NCBI GenBank assembly: GCA_018127085.1
Contig: CM030732.1
Span: 1-64,000 of the forward strand
Direction of reading: 5' to 3'
Length of the DNA: 64,000 nucleotides
DNA from: Pneumocystis sp. 'macacae'
Taxonomy: Eukaryota > Ascomycota > Pneumocystomycetes > Pneumocystales > Pneumocystaceae
Part shown: positions 23,001 to 35,689 of the stretch, in pieces
Position numbering within the stretch: position 1 is the first letter of the stretch
Layout of the letters: the number at the start of each line of letters is the position of its first letter
Notes under the pieces: model-generated
Database searches by the model: none
What the model saw: only the letters and a program-made list of their open reading frames with translations
Told to the model about the DNA's origin: nothing
Made by a program: the position numbers and the translations under genes

Positions 23001-23213
23001 TTTTGCTCTAATAAATTATTGTATTGTACAACCCTAAGTGCATCGGACAACAGTGGATGCTCATCGTGTAGTGGAGAATAAGTTTGAATAAGCTCTTAGA
23101 AATTAAAATCAAATGAAAAAAAAAAAAATACCTAAAAAGTTTTGATTTTCTGAGAAAACTTTTTTTATATTAAAAGAAATTAAAAGAACATACGCCTTTA
23201 TAAACAGTTGCAT
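20003..23213 (-). CDS. Leader-bearing long MSG with Pro-rich repeats and GPI tail
   Basis: Exons 23,132-23,213 (signal peptide starting MQLFIKAYVLLISFNI) and 20,003-23,094, over a 37-nt intron (GTATTTTT...TTCTAAG); the frame closes at 1,057 residues. About 770 residues of Cys-rich MSG blocks come first. A Pro/Glu/Lys repeat region follows, with a 13-residue unit SVPPKSESEPEKP repeated in tandem, then about 130 residues rich in Ser/Thr (O-glycan stalk) and a hydrophobic C terminus (WKITGIILGLQIII) for GPI attachment. It has neither a CRJE nor the RRCKPT(R/K)C motif of the first three genes, so it belongs to a different MSG subfamily and should be expressed from its own promoter. Strongly AT-rich. 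Calling it a surface protein is secure; its exact subfamily is not. Confidence 0.87.
20462..20690. repeat. 39-bp minisatellite encoding the Pro-rich linker
   Basis: Three near-identical 39-bp units (GGTTTTTCTGGTTCTGACTC...) plus degenerate units on both sides form an in-frame tandem array in the long leader-bearing MSG. On the + strand the array reads as Gly/Ser/Asp repeats, which is only the mirror frame. Unit number probably varies between strains. Confidence 0.85.
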
Positions 23214-25436
23214 AAAAGAAAAAGAAATAAGACAAGCTTATTTTAGAATTAAATGATTTAAAAATGCAAATAAAAATGCTGATAAAAATAATTGATATCG
23301 CAAAAATGATCCGTAGATATGTTTTTGTAATCGATAAATAAATAATAAATATTTTTATAATGTAGTAATTTGTAAAACAGCGTATTTTAATAGATTTTAA
23401 TACACTATTATTTAATTTTATAAATTTATTTTGAAATAGTAATTTTTAAGCCATTTAATATAAAAAGCTATAATTAGAAATTTTAATAATCCCTTTATTC
23501 TATTAAAAATATTATACTAATAAAAAACTTATTTGTTTGATTTTTTTATTCAAATTAGTTTTATTTAAAAATTAAGACTAATAATTGATCACAAATATTA
23601 TTAAATATATAAAGATTTATATGTAACGAAATTTGAGACTTTCTTTATTTCTATATTTTTCTGATTTAACTAATTTTAAATTTAAGATTTATTTAGTTTA
23701 GAAGTTTATTTTTAGTTTTTTATTTTTTTTTCCGGAATTTATATATTTATTTTATTTCATGCTTTTTGAAATTATGAATATTTTTATGTTTATTCAGAAT
23801 AAATTTATTTCTTAGATTTATATGTAAAATTTAATGAAAAGTATATTAATTTTTATTATTTTTTAATAATTTTTTCGACTTTTATTTCTTAGATAAATAA
23901 ATCATCAAATAAACTTTTTATATCATTTTGTTTTAAATACATAAAAACAAAAGTTAATAATTTAAAATTTATATTAAATTATTTATTTATATAATGTTCC
24001 CTGTAAATACCAATATTTTATATATAGTTTAATATTTAAAATTTATTAATGAATTATTTAAATTTAAATTTAAATTTGTATTTTTTATAACAAGTTTAAT
24101 TTCAAGTTTAATAATAATAGTTTACAATTTTTTTAAATATTTTCAAAATATTTTTAAAATTATAAAAACTTTTAAAAATATCTTTTAAAATGTTTTTTTG
24201 TAAGTAGAATGTATGCATTTTGATACCAATAAAACTAAGGTTAAACTGTTTAATGATTGTTTAATTAAAGCATGCTTTACAGTTTTGTTTTATATGTATT
24301 TGAATACTTTATAAAATAATATGAAATAAACCAAAGATAAATGTGAAGTAAATACAAAACTGAATAAATAGAAAATGGAATATAAAAAACAATAATAAGA
24401 AAAGATTATTCATGTTAAAAATAGGGATCAATTGTATAGAAGATTTTCTATTTCTTGAAATATGTTTTAAATTAATTTAAAAAAGATTATTTTCTAATTT
24501 ATTTTTTCTCAATATTTTACTCGTTTATTTATTAAATATAGATGTTTTATCTTAAATCCTAGTTACACTTTTTCTAAATATTTAGAGGTATTTTATATTT
24601 ATTAATATTACTAAAATTTTTTAAAAAATCAAAGTCAAATAAATGTTATTATCTAAAAAATCTTTATGTGATGATATTTAAAATTTTATTGGTTTTTTGA
24701 ATTTAAAATATATTTTAATTATAGAAAATGTAAGTACGAAAAAGAAAAAATAAAAAACATTTGAAACATATATTCCTTTTAATATAGAATATTTTATGAA
24801 AATTATGACAATAAATATAATAATTTCTATTTATTATAATCATATATAATATTTGTTTTTAAAATTACTTTTTATTTAAAAACTAATATTCGATGAGTAT
24901 TATTTTTCAAATTAATGTATAAAAATAATAAATATTATTTATCATCATTAGTTTTAATCTTTCTAAAAACTATTAAATCTCAAAAGTGACATAAAAATGC
25001 TGAAAATGTAATTTTACTATTTTCTATTTATTATCCTAAACAAAAAATATGATTTTTAACTTCATTAATGTATTTTTACTTTGATTTTTTTTATAAAAAT
25101 TTTTTTTTATAAAAAAATCCACTTAAAATAATTTTTACTATTTATTTTTTAAATTATAATAAAATATTTTATATAATTCGATCATGAAAATATATTTACA
25201 AATTACTTTAGTTTTTAATAATCAAGTTTTGACTTATTTTCGAGAGTACATTGATAATATTATTTTATTAATACATTTTTGAAAAATACATTTCATAAAT
25301 CATTAAATGAAAAAGATATTTCCTAAGTTAGTATTATTAAAATTAAAATCCTAGAGTTCACTGAAAAATAATAAATTATACCCTATTCAAAAAATACAAT
25401 ATAAAGCTTAAAAATACAACTAATTTTAGAAGTAAA
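23214..25436. other. Very AT-rich intergenic region between long and short MSG
   Basis: No gene seen. A decayed spacer element (AAAGATAAATGTGAAGTAAATAC, about 24,335-24,366) and a 3' flank phrase (TTAAATATAGATGTTTTATCTTAAATCC, about 24,533) mark a boundary inside it. The part from about 24,690 to 25,436 is the 3' flank of the short MSG and is shared with 15,380-15,767. Confidence 0.5.
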
Positions 25437-27414
25437 TCAATTTGATAAATCAATGTCTTTCAAAATATTTTCAAAATTATGCTCAAAATCATTTTTAGAA
25501 TAACAAATTTTCTGCAAATCTTCACAAGTATGTTTAGAATCGTAAAAAACACCAGTTAACACAGAGCATTGAGTAGTGTAATATGCGCATTGTGGAAAAG
25601 AAGGCTTTGAAGTATGTTCCATAACTGCAAATAAACCAGAAAGATCATGTTTAAAACCGTAATAAAGTTTCCGGAAAAAAGTAGAGGGATGTAAACACCA
25701 TCTAAAAAGCAAATCCTCTTTTACTGTGACATGAGAACATAATTCTAAAATATGCATGTATAATCCAGAAGAACTCTTTGGATTTAATAAATCCGAAGAA
25801 GTAAGTCCGTTTGATACTATATGGATCTGTAAGTCATCCCATATTCTCCTTAAATAATAATCCTTTTTATTATAAGTATAACATAAAACACCTAAAGTAC
25901 GGCATGGACCTTTAAGGCCTACACATAAATGACTATAATAATGGCATTCTTCCATTAATTGTGCACATAGACCTATAGAAATAGCATTATGGTTCATAGA
26001 ATGTTTTAATTTAGAAAAACTACCCACTTTAGGAATAAGCCCTAAATCATCAAGTTTTTTCTTTAATTCGTCACAAAGTCTAGTTGCTTTATGATCTATT
26101 CCTTTGCACTCATCAAATGATGAGCGACAATAGCCTTCCAAAGAAGGAAGTACAGACCTAAAGTAATCACAATAGCTAGAAGAAACCAATTCACATTTAT
26201 CCTGGAGAGTGGAATGATGTGTTGCCAGTGAAGATAAATATAGCAGAATAGTAAAAAGACTTGGCTTTCCATAGGGAAATAAATGGTGATGACTGGATAA
26301 TCTAGAAAAAAATTCATCCAGATCTAGAGAACTAAATGTTGATTTACAATCGCCCAGATTGATTTTGTTTGCTGATTCCATAGTTGAATTGTTTCCAGAG
26401 CATTTTTCCAGTATAGAACGACAAATACTGCTTGTTTTATGACTATCACAATGTGACGAATATTCAAGGCAAGTAGGAAACAAGTGACATCCTTCATGTG
26501 TGTTATATGCATCATACAATAAATCTTCTGAACTTTCTGGTGATGATTTCAGAATAATAGATTCAAGAGTTCCACATTTTTGTTCCTTTAATCTTATAAG
26601 CCGTTCGCATGCAGTAGATGGTAGAAGACACATATCAATCATTTGAGGATTCATGGTACTAAAACAAACACATTTATGTTGGAATGATGGGATGCAACTT
26701 TGAAGGTCGGTAAGATGACCTTTCATCAGGCTTAATAGAAACGAAGTCTGGTAATCTTCAACGCGTGATTGAAAACATTTACTAAGAAGCATAATACATT
26801 TTCCAAAAAAATAATCATCACAAACAGTCCTATAAATGTTACATAGTGTTTCGAGTTTAGTGCAATATTCTTCTCCTAATCTCCTAGGTCCATCTTCTGA
26901 ATTAAGATCCTCATCATTATAAGTGGCAGCAAGTCTATTTTCAAGATCATGACATCTTTTTTCAACTGGTGTATATCCTGTTTGATGTGATTTGGCAGAT
27001 AAATATAGACAAACACCGTCTATTCCGGCTTTATGTCCACATATTCTATTGAGTATAGAAGAAAAAGGTCCTCCAGGCAGTTCTTCCACAAGAGTTTCAC
27101 ATAAACTTGTTAGAAAATCCTCACAATTTGTTTTACTTTTTGTATTGCCTTTTAAGACCAAGACATAAAAATCAATAGCTTCTTTAAAAACATCGAGTGG
27201 TTGATACAAAAAACTTGTACGCTTTGATAATGAATCAAGTAATATTGAATCTTCAGAAAAATTATAATTTGAATTAAATAAATTCAATTTCTCATTTGAT
27301 TCTAAAAAATAAAAACTAAAAGAAAATAAAAAAAATAAAAATACCATGAGATGGGATACTCTTTGAAAAAATACACGAAATAATGCTTAAGGTTATAGAA
27401 ATAATGATCTTCAT
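25437..27414 (-). CDS. Short secreted-type MSG with own leader (paralogue)
   Basis: Exons 27,345-27,414 (signal peptide starting MKIIISITLSIISCIFSK) and 25,437-27,301, with a 43-nt intron (27,302-27,344) whose second, not first, TTTTAG/TTTTTTAG acceptor keeps the frame; total 644 residues. The leader exon is 70 nt, exactly as in the paralogue at 15,768-17,791, with the same intron phase. The Cys spacing, the dibasic SKR about 55 residues in, and the absence of a GPI tail (it ends NILKDIDLSN) agree too. The two genes are clear duplicates with diverged sequence. Upstream and downstream flanks are also shared. Role: probably a secreted or loosely held surface glycoprotein; not established here. 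Confidence 0.85.
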
Positions 27415-28499
27415 CTACAAGAGACGAGAAATTTTCGTTTTCATGAAGAATTAAGAATAATTAAAGTTAATTTTAAAGTTCAGACCGAATATATTATTGT
27501 GGAGTGGTAAATCTATTGATATTATCTTTTTAAAAATAATTAGTTTTAATTATTTCTAAAAAGTAAGTTTTTCCACAACTAATTTTTATAAAAATTATAG
27601 TATGAAAAAAATACAAAAACCTAATTTAGAATATAATTTATTTCAAATAATAATATTATAATATATTTAAATTAAATGTATTTTTCCTAACTTTTTTATT
27701 ATATATTAGATGGATCTTTTATTTCATATCAAATATAACTATATTGATCTTGAGTAATTAGATCATTTCTCCCTAATTCTTAAATAACTACGAGTTTTAT
27801 TTTCTATCATGTGTGTTTACTTTAAATAATTATAGTTAATTTTTGCTTTTAACAAAACGGTTTTAGTTTTTATTTGAAGTTCTCAAAGCTTTATTCAAAA
27901 GTTTTAAGCTATCTTAAAATAATAAACGTTATCAAATGTGACTTTTTAATAACTATTTAAATATATTCATATATATATTATATTATTATATCCATCTTTT
28001 TTATATTTTTCAATATTTTTTAATTTTTGAGATTTTATTTTTATTATAAAGTTAATTATTTTACTAAAGTTAAATTTATTTATTCTATTTACTATAAATA
28101 ATAATGTTTGTAAAAAATATTTTTTAATTTTTATTTTAACCACAGTTATTTTATTTTGTGTCAAATTTGATCTTAAAAATATCATTAAAAATAAGTTGTA
28201 ATAATTTTTTTAAATTCAAGTTTTTTAAAGTGTCTGGAATATTCATCTCTGGGATCAACGATTATCAGACTTAGCCTCATAGGAGGGCAAAACGCGGAGA
28301 AATGCGGGGTAAATACAAATAATTCTTTCATAAATTTAAATTTAATGCAAATAATTAGAAGCATGGGAAATATAGATTAATTAGAAAAATATATATCAGT
28401 AATATTTGAAATGCACTATGAATTGGTATAGAAAATATACTTTTTTAATATGCTTTCATGCTATTATGCCTTTTTACATTTTTTAAATATACATTTCTT
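27415..28499. other. Upstream region of the short MSG with spacer element
   Basis: No gene seen. The text resembles 17,820-18,340, the upstream region of the other short MSG. A fairly well kept spacer element (GCGGAGAAATGCGGGGTAAATAC) lies at about 28,295-28,317, with an AAATGCACT phrase near 28,407. Confidence 0.5.
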
Positions 28500-31400
28500 T
28501 TTTTAAACCCTCCTTATTTTTTCCTTAGATCGTGATTAAAATAACTATTTTTAGTATAAATAACTTTGTTACATAGCACTTATTTACTTTCAAACCCTTA
28601 CTCAGTTTTGTATCTCCAGGACTACCACTTTCTCCTGTCGCAGACATCGTAAGTTTATATCTGTTCATTAATATTAATAGTACTATTGATGTAACTACAG
28701 AGGTCGTTGTATAAATGCATATATGTATTCATGTATGTGTGACCCATATGTTTGTGATGCTAATAGTTTTGCATTGTTTTCCTGTTTCTTCCGTGTCTAA
28801 TAGTTGTTATCTTCATAGTTATATTCTTTATTGTTATTTTACGCGAGTTTACTTCCAACATTTCCAACTTACAATATATTTTTCAGTTTTCTAAACTTTC
28901 AAATTTTCTTTAATTCCATAATTTAAACCTAATTTTTATATTTTTTCTTTAATTTTAATATATATCCCTAATACTTTTAATTACAGATCAAATAGTATTG
29001 TTTTATTTCTGTTATAGGTATATCTTTAGCTTTTTTTCGAATTATCTTTGTATGTTTTACAATATCTTGAAGTCCGTTTAGTATAGCATCCCTTTTATAT
29101 TTTTTGTATTATTCTTGACAATATTATCTTTTATTTTAGTAAAAGACAAAACAAAGTTGGAATTCTTCGATAGTTTCTCTGGTTGTTTTTAACTTCTTTA
29201 AACTATTTAAAACCCTTTTCTATATTTTCATCTGGTCTAATTTTTGTAATACGGTGTGTAGTATTCTTTTACTTAATATTTTTTAAAGTTATTTTTTAAC
29301 TTTTTGTTAAATTTTTTAGTATTATTTCGAATGTTATCTTTGCATAAATCGGTGATTGATATGCCATCTATATTTTTAAATACTATACAATATCCTTTTA
29401 ATACTACACTTATTTTTATTATTCAATTTTTACGAAAATTCTTACGAACATTTTCTAAGACTTTTTATAAAATAACTTACAATATTCTTTGATCTTTTAC
29501 AAGAAGTAATCTATTTTGTAAGTATTGAATAATTTGGTACAAATTTATCATAATATGAATACCAAAAAGAACAAAACCTCAATGGTTTTATTTTTGGACT
29601 ATCGTTTTTAAAAATGTTAATGATAGTTGATGTTTATTCTCCTAAATACTTTACATCCATTTTATAAATTATCTAGAATAAGTTTTATGTATTTTTTTAA
29701 AAAATACATACAAAAAAAACGATTGCTACCCCTCTTCAGTTATTCATAACACTTAAGAAATTTTCACAACTTTAGTTTTTCAACGTATCTGTGTTAACTT
29801 AGTAAAATTCTTGAAAAAAATTCTACAACTCTTAATCAATTGTAATATTGCTTTAGTTTATGATATGACCATCTAATTTTTTGAATCCTTTATTAGATCA
29901 CTATATATTTTTTCTAATTTCTTACGGTCTTCATTTAGCAGAAAAAATGTTTTTCATCCAAATGTTACTGTATAAAAAGATTGCCTTTATTTAAAAATCA
30001 TAAGTACCCAGGTTACTATTATTGGCTTTAAACAAAAAATAAATAATTTACCGTCTAGAAAAAATATTTTATTTCAATTCTTTATACATCTTTATTAGCT
30101 TCCTTTGAAACTTTTTGCATTATATTTTATTTAGACCATATAACATTCTTTGTATGTTTTCTTATAATATATTACTTGCTTATGCATTAAGATCTTTTTT
30201 ATAACGTATTAGTTTTACATTTATATATATTTCTTTTTTACTTAAATAGTTTTCTTTAGAATAAAAATAACAAAATTCCAATCTTATTGAATCTTCATTG
30301 CTAAAAAAACATAACAACTTTCCCTATTCAAAGATTCCTTTATTTGTTTGACCAAAAAAAACGGTTCTTAATTATTAGTTCAAAACTTGTGTAAGTTTTG
30401 TTAAGATTTTTAATTCTTTGTATTTTTTTTCCATAAGCATTTAAGTTATTTCCCGTATATAAATTCTCCAATATTTTATGCTTTTAATAATTTTTATATT
30501 TCCCTTTAAATGCTTTTTTAGATTTTTTTCATTATTTTTATAAGTCAAACCCCGAATGAATAATGCTTAGCAGCCATATAAAAATATGATTTCAATAAAA
30601 ACTTTGTTCTTTGCTATCTTTCTAAAACTCTTGCGGTCTTAATGTCTCTTAGTTTGACTTTCGGCTTAGTTGGATCGAAACCAAATTCTGGTTATATATA
30701 AATATTATTTTTTATATTTTTTTTAAAGCCATAATAATTTTCTATATCTTTTTGGCAATTTGTTTTATAAAAGTGACATTGTTTAAATAATAAAAAGTGT
30801 GCCTCTTTTTTAAATTTTTTAAACGTTAGTTGCATTTGCTTTAAAAGTATCACATTTCTTATTTTCATTATTTACAATATTCATATACATTTTTTTTTGG
30901 CTCAAAAATAGTTAACTCTCATTTTTTGAACATAAATTTGGATAAATTCTAGACATTTCATAGTAGATACTTGATTTATTAAGATTAAGTTTGTTAAGAT
31001 TATCGTGAAATTGCTTCAAAAGAACTTTATCTTGTTAAGCTTCTAATAGCATTTATTCAGTTCACTAAATTTATCTTTAATAGAATCATAGCATGTTTTT
31101 TTTTTTTTTCAAAAATAAACATTGTCTATTTTTTTGCAAACATTGTTTAGTAAATCTTTTTGAAAATCATCACTTTTTTAGTAATTTCGATTTTAAAATT
31201 TTAACATTTATACTTTTATTTCCATATATTTTCAAAGCTTTAAATATATTTTATTTAATTTAGAATTTATATTTTTTTTAATTTTTTATAGTAAATTTTT
31301 AGGATTTTTTCTGCATTTTTATTTTTCTAAACATTTCTTTTACAAAATTAAAAAAACTCAATCTTGTTTTTTCGTGCGGTAATTCTTTTCTTAATCATCT
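28500..31400 (-). pseudogene. Full-length decayed CRJE-type MSG relic
   Basis: About 2.9 kb, the length of an intact MSG, matches the genes at 3,526-9,917 block by block on the minus strand but is full of stops. Landmarks: CCTTACTCAGTTTTGTATCTCC (about 28,600, near the GPI tail); GTGTGACCCATATGTTTGTG (about 28,737, TST stalk); TTATCTTTGCATAAATCGGTGATTGAT (about 29,336); CATAATATGAATACCAAAAAG (about 29,549). Further in: GATTCCTTTATTTG with upstream ATTCCAATCTTATTGAATC (30,275-30,350) and GGATCGAAACCAAATTCTGG (about 30,670, the FDP..PG block). Base change is mostly towards A/T. No CRJE can be recognised at its 5' end. Confidence 0.78.
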
Positions 31401-34400
31401 ACATTACTTCCCACACTAAATTTTAAAAAACATTAATGTAAGAGTTTTGTTGGTAGATAAATGTGAATAGATTTTTAAAATATCTAGATTTTTCATGTTA
31501 CTTTTATTAAGATATTAAGAAATACTGATAAATTTTTAAAAATACCTTTTTTGCTAAAAAACTATATATATCATATAGCATCTATATTAATAATGATTTC
31601 TAAGTATTTTTAAATAACAATATAAACATAGTTTAAAATACTTAAACAAAGGATATCTTAATTAAATTCAATAAAATTGCAGACTTGTTTAATTGTAAAA
31701 TCTTTAAATTAAACTAAATTTTAAGACAATTTTAGGAAATGGTAATTATTTAGAAAAATAAAAATAAATTTTGAAAAAGTATTATTTTTCAAAAATACAA
31801 TTTATCCATATCATGTTTCCTATGTTTAACAATAAAGAATATTTTTAAAAAAAATTGCGTAAAATGGAAAACCTTTTTTTTTAATTATAATAATCAGTAC
31901 TCTAACTTTAAAATTGTAATGAATTTTTTTGTTATTTTTCTGCATTTCTATAAAATTGTTTTTTAATATCTTTTCCAACGACTTTTTCTTACCATTCTGT
32001 TCCTTCTATATTCTATTCTTAAGGCATCAGTCAAAGTATCTGTAAAGCAAGTTTAAGAAGATGCATGACCGGCGTAGATAGATGTGCTGTAGACATGGAA
32101 TAGTTTTAGATTGTTGATTTTTACTAACTTATTTTACTAATACATAGTTCCTTGTAGTCTAAATAGCAAGCAAACTTTTGATTTTTTGGTTTTAACTAAT
32201 TCTCCTCTTATCTCCTTCAATATTTGTATAATATTTTATATAAAAGCATTTCTTAAATACGTTCAAACTTTTATATTGCATTATATTGCATATATAAATA
32301 TTTTTGTTAAACTTTTTTTTTTTAATTTCTCATAATTCTTTGTAGGATGGTTCTCCCTAAAGAATCATTTTTCAGACTATTTTCCTTAAATTTCTCCTCA
32401 GTTTTAATCCAATATAAATATTCAATATTTATTTTAAATAATAGTAAAAAATTTCATTTAAATTACAGTAAAAATACCTATTATCCGTACAATAGTACCT
32501 ATTACTGTTAATCCGAATATCTTTATTTCTTCATTTAATATTGTTTTATTTTCTCTTTATTTTTTTACTAGTTTCGTATTTTTTTCGTTGTACATAATAT
32601 TAACATTTATTTTTATATTAATGTTATCACGTATCTACTCATTTTCGTTTATAGACATTAAGATGCTTATTATACAATTAATCTTTAAAGTTCTATAGAT
32701 TCTGCATTTATTGCTATAGTTACTATAGTAAACTTTGACTAAAAATCTTTTAAAAAACTTACAATTGTTACTGTCAGAATAGATGTTACTCGAAATGTAA
32801 TTTTAAACAGCATAAATTTCTTACAAAATTTATGTATTTTGCTAAATGAACTTTTGAATTTATAATGATAGTTTCCAATAAAACATTTTGAGTAAAATTA
32901 TCATCAAGTCTCAACTTTCAAATATAGATCTATATCTAAAGATATTAAATCAAACACTAGTCTTTAATCCACCAATAGTCATGTGTTTAAGATTTCATGA
33001 CGTATAAATTTAATATATGTTATAATACTGCTATATAGATATTACCACGTGTATTAAAATAGTAATAATTGTTTTCATTTATTGAAAAATCTCTAAAAAT
33101 ATAGCTAAATTATTAAAAATTTTTTCGATTTACTTTTTAATTTTTAAATTTATCTAATCTAAAATGCAGAATAACAACTCTGAATCTTCAACCGTTATAA
33201 TAATTTTTAATGTGTTACGCATAGAGTGAGTAAATTTATTTTTCTAAAGTATCGAAAATATATCATATTTAAATAGACTATACAATTAGTGATGTTTACC
33301 AAAATATATTTATTTTTATTTCAAAAGGTATTTTAGTTTCTTTGTATTTCTTAAATAATAACAATAATTTTTAGTGTATTTCAGAAAGCATTAAATTCAT
33401 TGAAACTTTTTAATAGGTTTTCAGATTCTTTTCCAAAATAAGGAAATTTTTTTCTTATAGATAATTGTTTTATTTGAAATATATCAGACAATGATTTTTC
33501 TTTTTAAAATTTTCTGCAAATATTTTGCATGTTTTTTTTAAACATAATAAGAGTAAATTTATACTGTTATTCCTGAGTGCTTGGCTTTTTTCTATTCACT
33601 TTAATAAAGCACTTTTTAACACTATTTGAGTTTAAATTATAGAATAATCTAAATAATTGTTTTTCCAATATTTTGTTAATTTATGAAATGCAGATTCGTA
33701 AAATGCTTATTTTACATTCTAATATGTGTTGTAAAAATTGTTAAAGCATGAATTTATAATAATAATATTTTGTAATGAGACTGAATCTTTAAAACCGTTT
33801 CTAGCAGTTCATTTTATGGCTAAGGTTGGGATTCTGTATTATCATTTACGTTGATTCTATGAGATTTAAACTTTTTCTGCAACTCATTGTCTAATCGTTC
33901 GCATGTTTCATTAAAACTAGTTGTGGTATGTAAATTTATCGACTTTTTGCTAAATATCCAAAAGATAATTTTTGAGGATTAATGTATTTCTGAATATTGT
34001 CTAGGTTTTGGGATTTTTTCTTCTATAATAGTTTAAAAATACAAAAAAAAAAACAAAAAAATTTTATTAATAAAAATTTTTTAAACAAACATTAAGAATT
34101 CTTTTAAATTAAACTATTAATGATTTATTTCCTCCTATAATACAGATCGAGACTATTAGGTTAAAAAAACAGCAATAAATGGATATATAATGTTATTTTT
34201 TTTAGAATAATTCTTAAATTTCATACATTTTATCTATTTTCTGTTCTATAGTTTGATATGTAAAAACAGTATTTTTTAACTAAAAAATAATAAAAGTAAT
34301 AATTTTAAATCTTTTTATTTTATGAATTTTAAAGTAATATTTCGAATTGAACCATCTCTTAAGTCTTTTTGAATTATTTATAATATAATTTTTTTATAAT

Positions 34401-35689
34401 TATTTATATTCAAAAAATAAGATATTTTAATAAAAATGTTTATTTTATAATTCTTAGATAAATATTTTATTTTTTAGTATAAAAAATAAAAATTGAAATT
34501 TATAAAAATATTATTAGATTATTTTATTTTATTTTCAAATAATATAATCTTGTTTTTATAAAGAATTTTTCTGAAAATATTTTTTCAAAATATACATTTA
34601 TTTTAAATATTTTTTTTTGATTATAAATATAAAACAAGTTATTAAAGTTTAAAAAAAATCTTTTTTATTAATCTTTCATTATTTTTATGTTTTTATTGTT
34701 TAAACTAATATCTCATAACTCGAATATTTTTATTAACCTGAAATTTTATAAAATGTTTAAATTTTTCAAAATTTTTAAAACTAAGTAGTTTATAATAAAA
34801 GATTATATAAACTCTAAATAATAATCATTTTATCTAAAGATTAATAACTTTTTCTTCTGAATATAAATTTTAATATATTCTTATTAAATTTTTCTTTTAA
34901 TTTTTTATAAATTGCTGATTAATTATTTTTAAGTATATTTTTTTAGAAATATAAATAATTTATTTCTCTGTAAAATCAATATAAACAAAAATAATAAATT
35001 AAGTTATATAATTTTTCTAAATTTATCAAAGTATATATTAATATTTTTATTGTTTTTATTATTTATTTATCCATTTTTAATGTATTTATTTTTAATATAT
35101 TTATTTTCTTATAATCAATTGTTTATTTTTTACTCTTAAGTTTTTTCGATTATTTTTAATTTTAAATTTAATCTATTACTCCGTTAATTATTTATTTAAC
35201 TTTTCAATTTTATTATAAATAGCAATTTTTAATTTTTTAATTTATATTTTTTTAAAAAATAATTTATTCATGATGCAACAAAAAAAAGTATATAATTTAA
35301 TTATAAAATTATAAAAACGTAATTAATTTTTTCTATCTTAATTAAAAATAAATTTTCTTTTTTCTTTTAATTTTATTTTCTAGTTTAAATATTTAAATTT
35401 AATATTTTGAATTATTAGTTTTATTTTAAAGAAAATGTTAAGTATTTTAAAATTATGCAATTTTAAAAATTAAATATATATTTAAAAAGATAACTTTTTA
35501 GTAAAGTAAAAATTTATATATTTTTCAAAAATATGAATTAAAAAATTAAAATTTTTATTTTTTATTAATATAAAAAAATGATCATAATAAAATTTAAAAT
35601 TTTGATTAAGCAAACCTTTAGATTTTTTATCGATAATTTTAAAAATTTTAAATTAATTAAAAAACATTGAGAATAAGGATATTCATTAA
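31401..35689. other. AT-rich boundary between MSG array and core genes
   Basis: No intact gene. A slightly GC-richer patch lies at about 32,025-32,110, and an MSG remnant at about 33,800-34,030 (listed separately). From about 34,030 to 35,690 the sequence is almost only A and T with poly-A/T runs. It contains no frame or RNA gene I can support, and includes the promoter of UTP4. Confidence 0.6.
33800..34030 (-). pseudogene. Remnant of a short-type MSG
   Basis: On the minus strand a frame of about 35 codons contains SFNETCERLDNELQKKF (ending with TAG near 33,827). It lines up with TPVEKRCHDLENRLAAT of the short MSG at 25,437-27,414 and with LLKKCNGLETELQYYL of the one at 15,768-17,791. Just upstream, FGYLAKSR lines up with CLYLSAKSH of the former. 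The rest is too decayed for me to bound; the relic may extend left towards 32.0 kb. Confidence 0.5.
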
